Origin: Leucogyrophana mollusca | Taxonomy: Eukaryota > Basidiomycota > Agaricomycetes > Boletales | DNA: 49,732 nt | Assembly (NCBI GenBank): GCA_021014945.1 | Contig: MU266539.1 | Span: 1-49,732, forward strand | Direction: 5' to 3' | Shown here: positions 35,534-48,900 of the stretch, in pieces | Numbering within the stretch: the first letter of the stretch is position 1 | Layout of the letters: every line of letters starts with the position of its first letter | Made by a program: the position numbers and the translations under genes | Notes under the pieces: model-generated | Databases searched by the model: none | What the model saw: the letters and a program-made list of their open reading frames with translations, nothing else | What the model was told of the DNA's origin: nothing

Positions 35534-35878
35534 TCAATCTTGACGATGTCGCATGCGCTCAACAAACCTAAATTGTGGCGGTAGCGACGAGCGCCAGTGA
35601 TCCAAGCTGAACGGGTTCCCAAGTTGCTGCTGAGGCGATGCAAAGATCCAGTGAGCGTCTGGCTGGGACAACACGACTGTGTCGAAACTCGCAAGGGCCC
35701 ACGACTTCCGCTACATATCCGATTTAGTTGAATATTGATAGGACTATGTCAGAGGCCTCTCGGTCGGCGGAGTACCCCATGTTCAGCGTCATATAAGTAT
35801 CTTCCACCCCGACGTAGACTCGATCGTATTGATATCCTGCGACAGCGGTTGCTGGTCCCAAGGTCGACTTGGCCTCTA
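35534..35878 (-). other. Two coding-like fragments, unrecognised
   Basis: Minus-strand stretch 35724-35878 reads KSTLGPATAVAGYQYDRVY, then VEDTYMTLNMGY, before a stop. Stretch 35534-35720 reads FDTVVLSQPDAHWIFASPQQ and ends FVERMRHRQD before a stop. A sequence resembling an intron with a CAACTAA branch site lies between them, but the join is not in phase with the only good donor. An alternative frame over the second stretch is also open, so the assignment is weak. No family recognised. Confidence 0.2.
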
Positions 35879-37120
35879 TCTAACGATTGAGGTCCAGACC
35901 ATTGATTCCGAGGTGGTAAAAGTTACCGTCGGCGCCGGTGGGGCCAGAAGCCGAGAGAGCATGTGGATACTGTGGTCAAACGGATCCAACCCGACGTTGC
36001 ATACAACTACTGTGGCACGGGTTGTACTCTTGGGTATGCTGCGAACACGTGTAGCGTTGCTGAGAAGCAGCAAGTACACGTCGAGGAGGATGTGCTTCAG
36101 CGCGACACGGCGATCAAGTACCACTCGATACGGTCACCCAGTCACCCAGTATGCCCGAGTGCTGCACGTGCACGCCGGTACCTGGGTTAAGCCCCGCCCG
36201 TAAATGAAGCGTACGTGGGCGGGATTTTCCAAGGTACATTCTCCAGCTAACCCACAACAAACATGCAATTTTCCGTCACCAGCGCCGTTTTAAACATCTA
36301 CGGGGACTATGGAGGGCAACGGACACCGAAAATTTAAGTATGAGGGTGAGAGGGGTTGACAGGGTCCAGAAGGTGACAGGTGTGGCTGCACACAAGATCT
36401 AAGTCAGGGCGGGGGGTCGCTTGCTGGTGGCTTCGAAGCCAATGGCCAAACTCGCGGTATTAGCCTAGGGAAGTCGAAGGCTGGGACAAAAGATTTTTCT
36501 AGATGTGGATGGTCGCCGGGTTTGTTTGTTCGATAGCAATTTACCACCATTTGGTAGCCCAGCGACGATAGCAATATCATGGCATGATATGAGAGGTGGG
36601 TGTATCTACGCTGCGGCTGCGTGCTGTTAGTAGACTAGTACAGATATCCCGACACTTTGCATGACGGTCGGAGTAGTGGAGCGGGACCTCGGGGAAGATG
36701 AGTGGCGTGGTGTGGTTCCATCTTGTTTCTTTGAATTCTGGCAGGTTCTGTCTGGTGAGATGGGTAGTAGAGGCTGAAAGAAGGAGGAGAGACGCTTTTG
36801 AGCACGTGGCTCGCTGCTTTTTCGCTGCCGTAGGGTGAATGGCGCTTATTTGGCGGGACAAGGGATGAGTAAATTGGGGGGCGTGATTAGGTCAGCAATC
36901 GGAAGCACACCAACGTTAACGGATTCAATTTTCTAGAAAGGGCAACGGACCCGGGAAATTGGGTCGATAGATCGGGGTCAGATCTGCGCTAACCTACACG
37001 TTTTATGTTATTTTCCTTGATGCCCTGTGAAAAGATTGGTACATAAATCAGACGGTATGCCGCTGTCAAGCTCTCGTTTTTCACAACTTGAATCGTCTGA
37101 CTCACACCGTCGCCGCCGCC

Positions 37121-39512
37121 ATGAACGACGACGACGCCGCCTACACCGCCCTACTAACCCAGCTGCTGTCCGACACGTCCAGCTCCCGGAACCAGCGCGT
37201 GCATTCTTGGATAGAACACCAGTATGACTTTGCGCTCTCCGAGGAAAGTATTCCCTCCAAGGTCGCCAACGACGACGACAAAAGTTATTTGTCCTTTTCT
37301 TGCCCGTCTCGGACACCTTCTCCGTCGCCGTCATCCTCCCTCGGAGCTCACCGGACCTTTTCTATTGACCGCCCAGACTCTCCGCTCCTCCCGCGGATGT
37401 CCGCCGAGTGTGGTAGATTAGACGGCGCAGGTACTCGTCCGCGGACAGATTCGTCCGCCCGAGCGCCGTCTTACGATGCGCTCTTCTTCCCAGCCCCGTC
37501 CTCACCTGAACTACTTATAGAAGACGAGGAACGCGAAGAACGTGAACGCGAACGCGCTCTACGCTTCCTTGTCCAGGAAATGGCAAATTGGCGCATGCAA
37601 AACAGCCCCATAACTCCTCACAAGGGGTCTGACAAAGTGAGCACGATGTACTGAACTCGCTGAATTTTTTGAAAATATTCATGGTCAATATTAGCCTCTT
37701 CCGTCTCCACCCCCACCTTCACCTGCGTCGTCAGCAACTCAATCGTCGCCCTCACGCAAGCCGTCACAGAGCTTGCGTTCTCGTTCCTCTTCCCTCCAAA
37801 TATCGCGTCTTCCATCTTTCACAAGTACCCTCTCCTCTGACCAAAGTAGCACACAAGATGTATTCGCGCAACCCGTGTCCGTCATCGTACACGGGGACTC
37901 CCAGCATGAGCTGCACGCTCAATATGGGCTCCTTTCAGCAAAACGTGACTCTTGTATACTCGGCGCGTCTCCGATTCCATCTCCCACATTATCGAGCTTC
38001 TCCAGTTCGTGGAATCCTGGGACAGAGCTCGAAACGGAGGCTACTACTCCATACGCGTCCTTTCCCGCGTCTCCTGCGAGTGCGACATTCGCAGCGGGTG
38101 TTTGCTTACCCGCATCACCCGAGTCGGGTCAGCTGGTCTTTCCTGAGGTGCCTTCAGTGTCCGAGGGCGTTGACGCACTTGACGCCGAAATGGAAACATA
38201 TCCTGTTTCCCCATGCTTGACGGCTTTCCCTGTCTCGCCCACTACAACAGTGTTCCCGACGTCTCCCACGACGACAATCTTCCCCGCATCACCTTCGTCA
38301 TCTTACTTTCCTTCCACTGAAGACACGCACATTGATCATTCTCAACTGCGGCCTCCAGCACAACCAGAAACCCACACTGAAACACATTCTCGGTGGTCAG
38401 TCGCAACCACTGCATCTCTCACCCCTTCCACTGTGGAGCCCAAGTCTCCGTCTTTCCTCCATCGCCCGAAGACACCTTCAAAGAGCAAGCCCGCCAAAAG
38501 CTCGACTGAGGCAGCATCGACGCTCCTCAAGACGCCAACCCGTAGGCGCACGCGCTTTATCTCGTTGATTTCGCGGCTTTCTCCTCGTTCTGAGCATGCC
38601 CCGCCTACTCCCGCTGACGCACCAGAGTACGACTCTGCAGACGAGGTTGAGGACGAGGTTGAGGAGGCAATCAAGCCTGTTCGCGCACCCTCGAAGAAAC
38701 CTTCACTAGCGAGCTTGCGGGCATCCCTGTCGCTTTCTCGCGCGTCCTTTGCTTCGCACCGCCCCGTCGATGAAGAAGTCCCACCTCTCCCGACACCAAC
38801 CTCGCCACCGCGTTCGTCCTTCTCGGTATCTCGCGCTTCTTTGGCGGGTGGTACTCCAGAGGCGGAAGTCATCCCTCCCGTGCCCAGCCGACGGCCTTCG
38901 AGGCTCTCGTTGCGTGGAGGTGATGTGGATGTGACGGCAGAAGAGGTTCCCCCCATGCCAATGAGCGCATCAACAGTTACAAGTTTCTCCGTCGTTCCCC
39001 CTCCACCGCAATCGTCGAGGGTGTCCTTGCTGCCCTCGCCATCAGAGACCTCGCTCCTCTCCGAGTTCCCTGCCCCCCCTACGACACCTGGTCGGACCAA
39101 GTCCATTTTTGGGCGTCCCAAGACCCCGTCGTCAAAAGCACGCCAGCAGACTAAGCTTCCACTGCCCTCGAGTCCGAGTATGGACAAACTCTCCAGCATG
39201 GGTATGAGCACGGATAAGCTTCCTGGCGCAGCCTCACAACAGAACACGAGAATTCCACCCGCACCGAGAAGCTTCATTCCACCTACAAAACTTCGGCAAC
39301 CCTTGCCTTCGCCTTCGTCTAAGCTCCCGCCTCCTCCGATGTCAACGGTCACACCACCGACACCATCACCAACGAAGGCGGCGCCATCGTCAAAATTCCC
39401 TCCTGCTTCGAGGGTGACTGGGACAAAGCTCCCGCTGCCTGCCCAAACGCAATCGCACACCCCATCGAAGATGGCTACTGTGCGCGGGTTCTGGAGACGT
39501 GGCGCTGTATGA
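37121..39512 (+). CDS. Ser/Pro/Thr-rich protein of unknown function
   Basis: Two exons (37121-37636 and 37695-39512) joined by a 58-nt phase-0 intron give 777 residues. The ATG at 37121 is preferred over one at 37088 because it is preceded by GCCGCC and opens an acidic MNDDDAAYTALLTQLL helix that looks like a conserved head. Exon 1 ends with a charged helix (LIEDEEREERERERALRFLV). Exon 2 is almost entirely low-complexity: repeated (V/T/A)SPTTT(V/I)FP units near codons 320-350, SRASL-type blocks, and many SP/TP and PPP motifs. No membrane segment, signal peptide or enzyme motif. The dense SP/TP sites suggest a proline-directed kinase target, by inference. No family recognised. Confidence 0.85.
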
Positions 39513-42500
39513 GGTTTGTTGCTCTCTTCTCTGGTAGCTGGGTTGTACTGACCGGGCGTAGTGACGTAGGTGACGGGGCTTTCTACCACATCAAAATGGA
39601 CGCGGATTCGGAACATGGATGACACGCACGCGGGCAACTCGTCACTATACTATGGCCTTCCTATTCAAGCGTACACATGCGTTATTCAAACACTACCCAC
39701 ACACTCGTTATTGACTTTTCATCCAACTCAAAACACGCTCATTTCCGCTTTTTGCTTCTCTTGTGGTTTTCATTCATACTTCGGGCTTGCTCGACTCACA
39801 CTCATTTGGGATATCACGTTTCTCACTCGTTAACGTCATTCGGGACTCTTGCATCGCTGCTCCTGCTTCACTGTGCATTACTCATCACCTTCTTTGGTTG
39901 TTGTGGGATTATGTGTACACCCTCACGCTCTTTCCTTTCCTTACCTTCCACCTGTGTTTTTCTAAGCGTCTTCCCACCCGTCCGTCGCCCGTCATCCGTT
40001 CTCGCGTCACCACCGCCCTCGAACCCACCTACTACCTCCACCGCTGGCAACCCGCTCTTCGACCTGTTCGATCGACTGTTCTCTGGCTGCTGTTTATATC
40101 TCATTATTCCCGCTGCCCACTTCTCTTGTTTATATCTTGTTATCGCCCTGCCGACTCGTCGGATGTACAAGTATCTCCCACCTGCATCTCCACCTCACCT
40201 ACCTCCATGCCGCCTTACCTCCATCACCTCGACCAAATTGCTTACCGACATTGAATCGCCCGCACTACATACCAATTGTACCTCTAGACTAACTCACATT
40301 GACTCTCACATACATCTTACTTACCATCGCACATAGTCACGCATTTGTTCCTACCTAGACTTGGGGAGTGGAAGAAGTTGAAATCAGTACATTTTTGAAC
40401 AATCATTCGATTCTGGCCGACTTGAGGGACTCTAGGGTCGAGCAATAGGTAAACAGGCGAATCCTCGACTTAAACCACGACCTGGAACTCCACCCTGTCC
40501 TCGAGGCTGTCGTTTGATCTTCGCCGAGGATAACCTTACTCTGGTCGGCAGTGGGGTGGCCGGGCGCAAGGTCTAGGGCCAAGTCTCTCTTCATGCTCCC
40601 GCGACGTCGACAAGCCAACCTGAGGTTCGGTAATAGCGCTCTCGAATAGACTCTGGACTCATATGTAAGATCATCGAGCTTCCCATCAGAGGTGCCGTTG
40701 GCCAGGATTCTGTTTATGCATCTCATTACGCTCGAGACCTGCTCATGTTTGTTTTGCGACCTTGCCAGATGGGCCTTCCTTCCCGACCTCCACAAGAACC
40801 AATCGACTATACGCCAGATGAGTGCTAGCCACAACCGAGTGTTCCAATGACGTTCTTCGAGGATCTCCGACGATTCTCTCCTCATATATCACTTCTGAAC
40901 CTTCGTTCCGCTAAACGTACGTACCCGCAACAAAAGTGGGACACGACACTGACACGACATAGTGCATGCCATCAATATGTCATGGTCAGTCGCGGCAAAG
41001 GTAGTCTTCTTCAAGTTCTCTGGGGCTCCGGACGCGACGGTACCGAGTTCGTCTTTGTTGTTCATTCTGCCCTTTATCGCAATCAACAAATGTCAGGCGC
41101 CTTCTCACTTCCATATCCCATCAAATCAGTGGTCATGCAGTCTGGCAGTCTGGGCCGATGTGCGATGTCACTCTTGTCCTTGTCTTCTAGCGTCATGAAA
41201 GTTGGAGTGTCCCAAGGTGTCCCAGTGTTCCATTTGATGGACGAGCACTGGCGGAGTAATGTTGCGCTACATTCTCCGCGACTTTACTTGCCTTCATTTT
41301 ACTTCCGGGCAGAGTCTCGAACCATGGGGTCGCCAATTTCGGATTTCATTGCTATCTTCACTGTCGCGAGGTCACGTCCTCCCAGCGAATGGGCCATGTT
41401 TCAGTTCTGTTCAGTGATTTCAGCCTATATGCTCACGCCTCCATTTCTCCTCAGACACTGAAGTAGACGCCCACGGCAACATGGTTTTTCCGAGGCCTCT
41501 GTCGATTGACCCCGCAGAGAAGCAAACAGGTTCTATTACCCCCGGCATCGTCATGACCAAGAAGGCCATACAGCACCGTACCTATGCAATGGACCCTCAA
41601 CGTCAGGTCCTATCTGCCAATCTTTAATACTTCACTGGTGGCTTCCAATGCTTTCTAGGCAAGACCGCAGCATCCCTTATCACGCGGTGTCGGGTGACAC
41701 TTCCGCTCCACTTCCCCAGCCGACTCTGACCCCATCGACCGAAACTATTAGATGACATATGCCCGCTACCTCGTAGACGCGTTTGGACGATTGTTCTCGT
41801 GCGCAGATACGCTTTCGACATTCTGTGAGCGTCCAGTGGGTCGGATGGCGACATCAAATGTGCAAACTTCTTCCACGTACGGCATCTGTCATGCGGTCTC
41901 ACCACTTGTCTATCTTTACCAGTGGATCACCGCGGAACGCCCGCGTCGCAGTCGTCGATCATAACTCAATCACAGAAAACCTGGTAATAGATATTTCCGC
42001 TCCTATATTTGCCTGCTTCTGGCAACAGTTTCGTGCCAGAAGCTCAGACCTATGTTTGTTTGCGGATACTCGGGGGGTGGAGAAGGGTCTCAATGGGAAA
42101 CATTGGGCTTGAACCGGCTATGTTAGATGGCGGTATCCTCGTTTCATGTCCACGGAGGCGCAATTGCAGCGAGAAACGGGTTCCCCTGCGCCGGTGGGTC
42201 CTCATGCTAGTAGCAGATACATCCTTCTTCGGGTTTCTAGAATTGGTTTTGATGACCGAATGCCCCCCCTCTAGGGTTCTCGCTGCATTGTTGATCTCCT
42301 GGCTGAACATTCACCATTTAGCTTGTCTCTGCAGCGGCGCCCTCGTCTTGTCTCGTGATACTCCCCTCGGTGTCAGACAAATATTTTCGCCTTCGCCCCA
42401 TGCACGTACCTGTGCACATCAAGCTTACCGCGGACAGGAAAGACTTGCGGCCGTTTTGTCTACTCCTTACCATGAAACTCTTTGGTGTTCCTAGGTCTTC

Positions 42501-45500
42501 ATTGTGGCGTTCTCCGGGCGACGTCTTCAGAATTCTCGAAGGTCTATCACCCAGGATCATGTCCGCAGACTCATCCGCACCTTCTGCCTTATGTCCACAA
42601 TGCACCAGACGTCTCTGGATCCAAGGGATTTATGCGGTCCGAGGCCACTCTGTACCTGACCCGTGCCGTCTTCTGGTAAAACCTCAGATCGCGGGACCGG
42701 AGTGGGAGTATGCAGCACCGATGCTTCGGCTTCTCCGGATCCGGGGGCATCTCACGGGTGTGATTATGGCACCCCCTGCTTACTGGATCGAAAAAGTTTT
42801 AACGTTCTGTGTTGGCCTGGACATGTTTTCTATTCGGCCCCCTCACGTGAACACGATGCGTCGCAGGTGTCCTCCCGTTTTGTCGGAGTGCGTTTGTCAT
42901 TGTGACCTCCCACATGTTGGCGGAGATGTACGACGGCATGTTCCGGGATACGGCATATTTTCAAGGTAACTTCCACGTCGCGAACGGAGCGCTCGAACAT
43001 CAATCATATCCACTTGGGTCAGTGCGGAAAGGTGCGCGACATTGATATTCACTATGTTCGCCGTCCCTGATGTATGTACCTTCTAGAACTCTCGAGGAAT
43101 TAATCAAGTAAGTTTCACAGCTCCGAATCGTTGAGATACCATGGGACTTGGAATATTTGTTGCACATTCGAAGATGTTTAGTTTGGTGACATTAACGACT
43201 GACCCCAAAATATTCCCGCAGAGCGTAGTTGTGCCCGATCAACTGAAAGTATTACTTGTCGAGGAGCCGGCGAAGAAATCCGATCACGGAAGAGGGTCCG
43301 CGCAGCGCTCACCCGAGGCACGATACCTCCGCCGATTGATCCTGTTTGCTGCAGGACCGGAAGTTGCTTCCTCTCTGGTGTTTTTGGGGTTCTTATGGTG
43401 TTGTTAATGTACGAAGCTGTATTCACGACCCGTTGGTAAGTTTCTCCTCCTCAGATTAGCATGCTGATCCTGCCACCGTAAATCTTTCGTCACCGGTTTT
43501 GAAACTTGCCTCTCATCAGTTGTCGTCACGTTACTGACCTGACAGACGTCACTGAGAAAATGTCGAGATGATGTGAGCGCCGTAAGGGAGCGCGATTGAA
43601 CTCAATAACTTTACTTCATTCCCTCATAGATAACGAGATTAGATGTGCGCAACCGCAAGTCATGCGCTATCTTCGAATCTCCGTCGCTTTAATTTTCCTG
43701 GTTGGTGAAGTAGAGGGGGCCGTCCTGCGAGTTTCGCAACAGTTTTCGAAATCTCCAGGCAGAAAAGCAGGTAAACGGTGATCCCTCTGTCCTTTCAACG
43801 AACCCGTCGCCTTTGTTGGTGACCCGCGACGGGATATCCGTCCCCACATGCACCCGTCGTCTCCCGTCGTGCGTTAATGTCGGTTCGGTGTTGTGGCGTA
43901 GCGGTGTCGATGCCGGTACAATGTACGAAATGGTGTAGGTGATATCCGGGTTCATGTCTATCCATAACAAGGTAACTATCGCTGTGGGCTCGGGATCGAA
44001 GGCATTGATGAAAAACTCGTGACCACCTTTCGACCATCGACAACCTGATGGTCGCTTCCGTCATCCTCAGCCCTTCATTTTGGTAAAGGAGACCATCCCA
44101 TCAAGGACACATTGGACTCAGCCCCAGGCGTTTTTGCTCTCCGGATTGGCGTCCCTGCGAGGTATTTTGTGAACGGACTGGAGCTGTATGTGCCACTCAC
44201 CTTGATACGCTATGTGAATTCTTCCCATACAAAAGGTGCGAGCATAGGGTCTTTGCAACTTCGTTTTTTTCCTCTGCAGCAGCGATGCTATCGTGCACCC
44301 CGCAACTTGTTGCTTTGTGTGGCCAATGTTTCAAGGCTGTTATGTCCCGCCCTCTGATGTAAGTTTATCGTCACAAGCGAGCCTTCCCACGTCGCTGAAG
44401 TTTATTGAAGGATCTTATGATAACCTGCGATAACCCCACACTTGCCCGAAGTTAGGGTGACACAACGTACAGGTTGTCATAATCGAGCCTACAAACGGAT
44501 AGGTAGCTCCAGTAGTGACGGCTTCGGACGCTGACGGTGCCGTCTGATCTCGTTACTCACCCGCAACGTGCTGACGAAAATTCTTTGGCGCAATTTGGTT
44601 TTCTATGGCACTTGGTTGTGACATGAGACGAGCCTGACGTGTGACAGCCCAAGAATCCGAGTCTGTTCTTGTAGGTGTTTGTCACGATTTTCAGCAGTAT
44701 AATTGCAGGCCGACGAAACCGGGCTACTATCTTTGCGGCAGAAATTCTTATTAACTTCGGCGAGTTGTCCCAGGAGACAACTGGAAGGGATCAGAGGCTG
44801 GATTTCTGCAGAGCACCTTTTCATATTAGGAGCACTCTGTGGTTTTTGGCTATCTTGGTGGAAATACTCCTCGGTGTAACCACTTTCGTTCTATAGCCGC
44901 TGAGCTGAAAGAGGGATCCCTCGGTAGGAATGAATTTGGATCACCCAATCCCGATGTTCTCTGTAATGTTGTTGCATCCCCTCCCGTCGTTTCTACTCTG
45001 TGCGCGACGTTGAAGGTACTGGCTGGTCAAAAATCAAGAACACTCGTCTTCGCCGCCCAGCTCGGACTCGGACAGTTCCGTTAGCCGGCCATCGCATGAG
45101 CTGAACAATGAAGTCAAGCCACCTATCATTTGCCGGTCTTTCTATGGGCGTCGAGAACGGTAGCAATTCCCATTGCTGGACGCTGAATTTCAATCAAAGC
45201 TTGCCTGCAAGATTGTCTGTCCAATCTTCATGGCTTCAGATCAAATCGAATAGAACCAAGGGGGTGTCAAACGCGGTAATTAGCGCCGAACCGGCAGTGG
45301 ACTGAAACGCTTACAGTTGCACATCGATAATCATGCACCATGAGGTTTGCTGGCAAGCCTGGCCTGGCCCTGCCAGCGTAGCCAGTGCTAGCTGGTGGTG
45401 TCTGTACGGGCCAGGTGTTCAAGAATCAACGATTCAGCACAACGCGAGTATCTACTAAATCCGGGCCAGAGATTGACAGGACTTTATGACTGCGACTTTT

Positions 45501-45960
45501 CAATTTCTGACGGCCTTATCGATTCCTAACGACTGTTAACTGTTACTTCAGTATGATCATGCGGGGGCATCGAATGACCACGACTACAAGAAAAGCATAC
45601 GACGGACCACTTGGAGTATTTGGAGAGACGTGTTTTTCAAATACATGGTGTCTGGTGTTCATCGATGCATGACCCCGGAAAAACCGAGCTGCACAAATCT
45701 TCGCGTCCGTGGCCGGATCCTTAGTGAAGGTGAGGATTTGCCATCGAACTCTAGTAGCAGCTGGTGAGTGTGCTTGGGTTGCCAAGTGTCTTAAAAGTGA
45801 TCATGAGCTGGCACATAGGCGATCATTGACCGATCTCCGGGGATCCGTGTTCGGCTCGTTTCCTCTGTTGTATGTAAAAGCCTCCATGCAGGGTTCATAA
45901 ACCTCCCGGTCCCATTTTTCAGCTCGGTTTCGTCTTCCTTGCATTGCCAGCGTAGCCACA
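39513..45960. other. 6.4 kb gene-poor tract
   Basis: Holds ORFs up to about 219 codons in overlapping, conflicting frames, none with clear family motifs. The start (39513-40340) is pyrimidine-rich on the plus strand and probably includes the 3' UTR of the upstream gene. A stretch near 41120-41190 reads NQWSCSLAVWAD then, in another frame, CDVTLVLVF, faintly like a helix of fungal seven-membrane-segment proteins interrupted by a frameshift. A signal-peptide-like MRYLRISVALIFLVGEVEGA occurs at about 43660. The end must carry the beta-glucosidase promoter. No transposon found. Confidence 0.4.
41455..41627 (+). other. Candidate terminal exon, unrecognised
   Basis: Preceded by a strong pyrimidine-rich acceptor (CCATTTCTCCTCAG). 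It stays open for 57 codons, reading EVDAHGNMVFPRPLSIDPAE, then PGIVMTKKAIQHRTYAMDPQ, and stops at 41627. Composition is typical of the last exon of a fungal gene, but no upstream exon could be placed in phase. Could be the tail of a decayed or heavily spliced gene. Confidence 0.25.
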
Positions 45961-48900
45961 ATGCTGTCGACTAAGCTTTTGTCGCTGTTGTGCCTTCTGC
46001 CGTTCGTTCTCGGGGCTCCAGCTGGCGAGCTGCTCCCCAATTTAGCTGCATCTGGGGCCCCTTCGTCCTCTGGGGCGACCTTGTCCACATCGGCATCGTC
46101 AACAGCAACTCAGGCGACTTCTTCTACCACCTCGTCCAGCGCGTCCACTGGAATTTCAACAATTTCGACGTCCTCTGCTTCCGCCAGCTCTTCAGGCGTG
46201 TCCACCGAATCCGGCGTTTCTTCTACACCTATCTCAAGTTATCCATTCACTCCTTTCCCGACACCCACACTTCCACCCAACCCGCCAGTTTTCCCTGCCA
46301 CTGATCCTCTTAGCCCTCCTGCTGTCAGCAATGACCCGCAAATCATTCCCGATTTCGCGCCTGCATGGGCGGCTGCTTATGAGAAAGCCAAGAACCTCGT
46401 AAGTCCCTGCAGCCGAAGAAGTTCCGCTACCATCGCAACTGTGCTATTCAGTGTCGCTGTTCGGAAGAGCTAATGTTTCTGTTTCTGTTTCTGCAGCTTT
46501 CTAGCTATACACTTGAAGAAAAGGTTAACATCACCACTGGTGTCGGTTGGCAAAATGGACTATGCGTTGGTAATATCCCAGCTAACAAAAACTTTCCTGG
46601 GCTGTGCCTCGAGGTTCGTGAAAGAACCATCGCTATGATAACGGGAGCTGACGAGCGCGCAGGATTCGCCTCTCGCAGTCCGCTATACTGACTATGCCAC
46701 TGCATTCCCTGCTGGAATCCAAGTCGCGTCCACGTGAGCTACGAGTATTAATCATACCCGCGGTAGCTGTATGCTGATGGTCTGTGAAGCTTCAATCGCG
46801 CCCTGATGCGTGCTCGTGGCTTAGCCATGGGACAAGAGTTCAAGGGCAAGGGTGTTCATATCGCCCTTGGGCCTATGATGAACATGGGTCGAATCGCTCA
46901 AGGTGGTCGTAACTGGGAAGGCTTTGGTGCTGACCCTTTCTTGACCGGCGAATCTGCATATGAAACCATTTTGGGTCTACAACAAGGTGGTGTGCAAGCC
47001 ACTGCTAAGCACTTCATCAACAAGTAAGTTCGTAATCTTCCCTAGCATAAATCGTGCTCAAGGTATCTCGCAGTGAACAGGAACACTTCCGTACCCAAGA
47101 ATCGTCTAATGTAGACGACCGAACACAGCATGAGATTTACGCGCACCCCTTCTTACGGAGCGTTATGGCTGGCGTTTCATCTGTCATGTGTAGCTATAGT
47201 AAGTACGCTGGCGTCACTTTTATGTTTCTTGCAGACTGACAACTGAGTAGACCTGGTTAATGACACCTACGCATGCAACAACGATAAGATGATCAACGAC
47301 ATACTTAAACGCGAATACGGCTTTCAAGGCTTCGTACAGTCCGACTGGCAAGCCACCATGTCCACCTTGTCTGCTGTGGCCGGATTAGATATGACCATGC
47401 CTGGGGACGTCACTTTCAACTCCGGCGACTCGTACTTCGGCGGGAACCTCACGTCGTTCGTAAACCAGGGCATCATAAGCGAAGCGCGGGTGGACGACAT
47501 GGCGACCCGCATTGTGGCCGGCTGGTACTATCTGCATCAGGATTCAGGCTATCCCGAAGTCAGCTTCAATGCGTTTGACCTCAACGACGAGGTTCACAAC
47601 AAGCACATCAATGTTCAGTCGGACCACTACAAGCTTGTGCGCGAAGTAGGAGCTGCAGGCACGGTTCTGCTCAAGAACGAGAACGACGCTTTGCCCTTGA
47701 ACAAGCCTCGAAATTTGATCCTTATGGGAAGCGATGCAGGCCCCGGTAAAGCAGGACCCAACGAATTCACTGATCAAGGTGGATCGGACGGCTTTCTTGC
47801 CATGGGCTGGGGGTCTGGGTCGGTCGTTCAGCAACATTGCAGGTGCCGTGACTGACGACTCTTTAGTACTGGTAACTTCCCATACCTTGTTACACCTTAC
47901 GAAGCCATCAGCCAACGCGCCCGCCTCGATGGCAGCAGTGTCTTCTGGGACTTCGATGACTTTGACACTGCCCAGGCTGGCAATATGGCTATTGGTCAGG
48001 CTGTAGCTCTTGTCTTCGTCAACTCGGATTCTGGTGAAGATTACATCGTTGTTGACGGTAATGAGGGTGATAGGTACGCTATTTACATATTATCGTCTGT
48101 CCACAAAGAACTGGCTCGATTACGTTTAACAGGAAGAACCTGACTGCATGGCACGGAGGCGACAACCTGATCCTGGCTGTTGCTGCACAGAACAACAACA
48201 CAATCGTCGTCGTTAACAGTGTCGGGCCTTTGATCCTCGAGCCCTGGATCGAACACCCCAATATTACAGCTGTGAGTGCCGTCGTATATAGCAATCACCA
48301 GTATTCTGAAGTTTCAACTGAAGGTCGTTTGGGCTGGCATTGCTGGTCAAGAGGGTGGCAATGCCATCGCGGACATTCTCTATGGCGCCTATAACCCCTC
48401 AGGCAGACTACCCTACACTATTGCGAAGAGTCCTTCAGACTATGGCGCCCAGCTTGTCACCGGTGGTTCCGGCAATGAAATATTGTCCATTGACTATTCC
48501 GAGGGGTAGGTGGTTTCTGCTCGTCACCAAATCAACCCCTCATCATCCTGTACAGGCTCATGATTGATTACCGGCATTTCGATGCGGTGAGTTAACACAC
48601 CTATCACGTAGACTGTTTACTAATTCCACGGCCCCTTCGCATTCACTAATGTTAGGCTAATATCGAGCCTCGTTTCGAATTCGGTTTCGGTTTGAGTTAT
48701 ACGAAGTTCAAATATTCCGACATTGCTATCTCGCCCATCTGGACCTCGGACATGGCACAACAACACTTGATCACCGCCTGGGAGGATGGCGAGGCATCGC
48801 CCATTGCTGAGGGCTCCTCAACAGCCCTTTGGTGAGTCACACGGTTCGCGTGTCTTTAGTATCATGACCCTAGTTTCGCGCTAGGCTCCATGAACCAGCT

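Larger units (their letters stand above)
27007..37120. other. 10 kb gene-poor tract with scattered exon-like fragments
   Basis: No ORF longer than about 125 codons is present and none shows a family I recognise. On the minus strand several short open stretches are bounded by plausible splice signals (described separately), suggesting either genes with many small exons or decayed genes. I found no transposase, reverse transcriptase, integrase, long terminal repeat or telomeric repeat. A degenerate direct duplication and a strong hairpin lie inside. Confidence 0.5.

Noticed and set aside
38342..39637. Minus-strand ORF of 431 codons opposite the Ser/Pro-rich gene
   Set aside because: Shadow of the low-complexity Ser/Pro codons; Gly/Val/Ser-rich, without a recognisable domain.
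27007..45960. Hypothesis of a transposon island or retroelement
   Set aside because: No reverse transcriptase, integrase, transposase or helicase motif, no long terminal repeats, and no terminal inverted repeats at the borders were seen in any frame.
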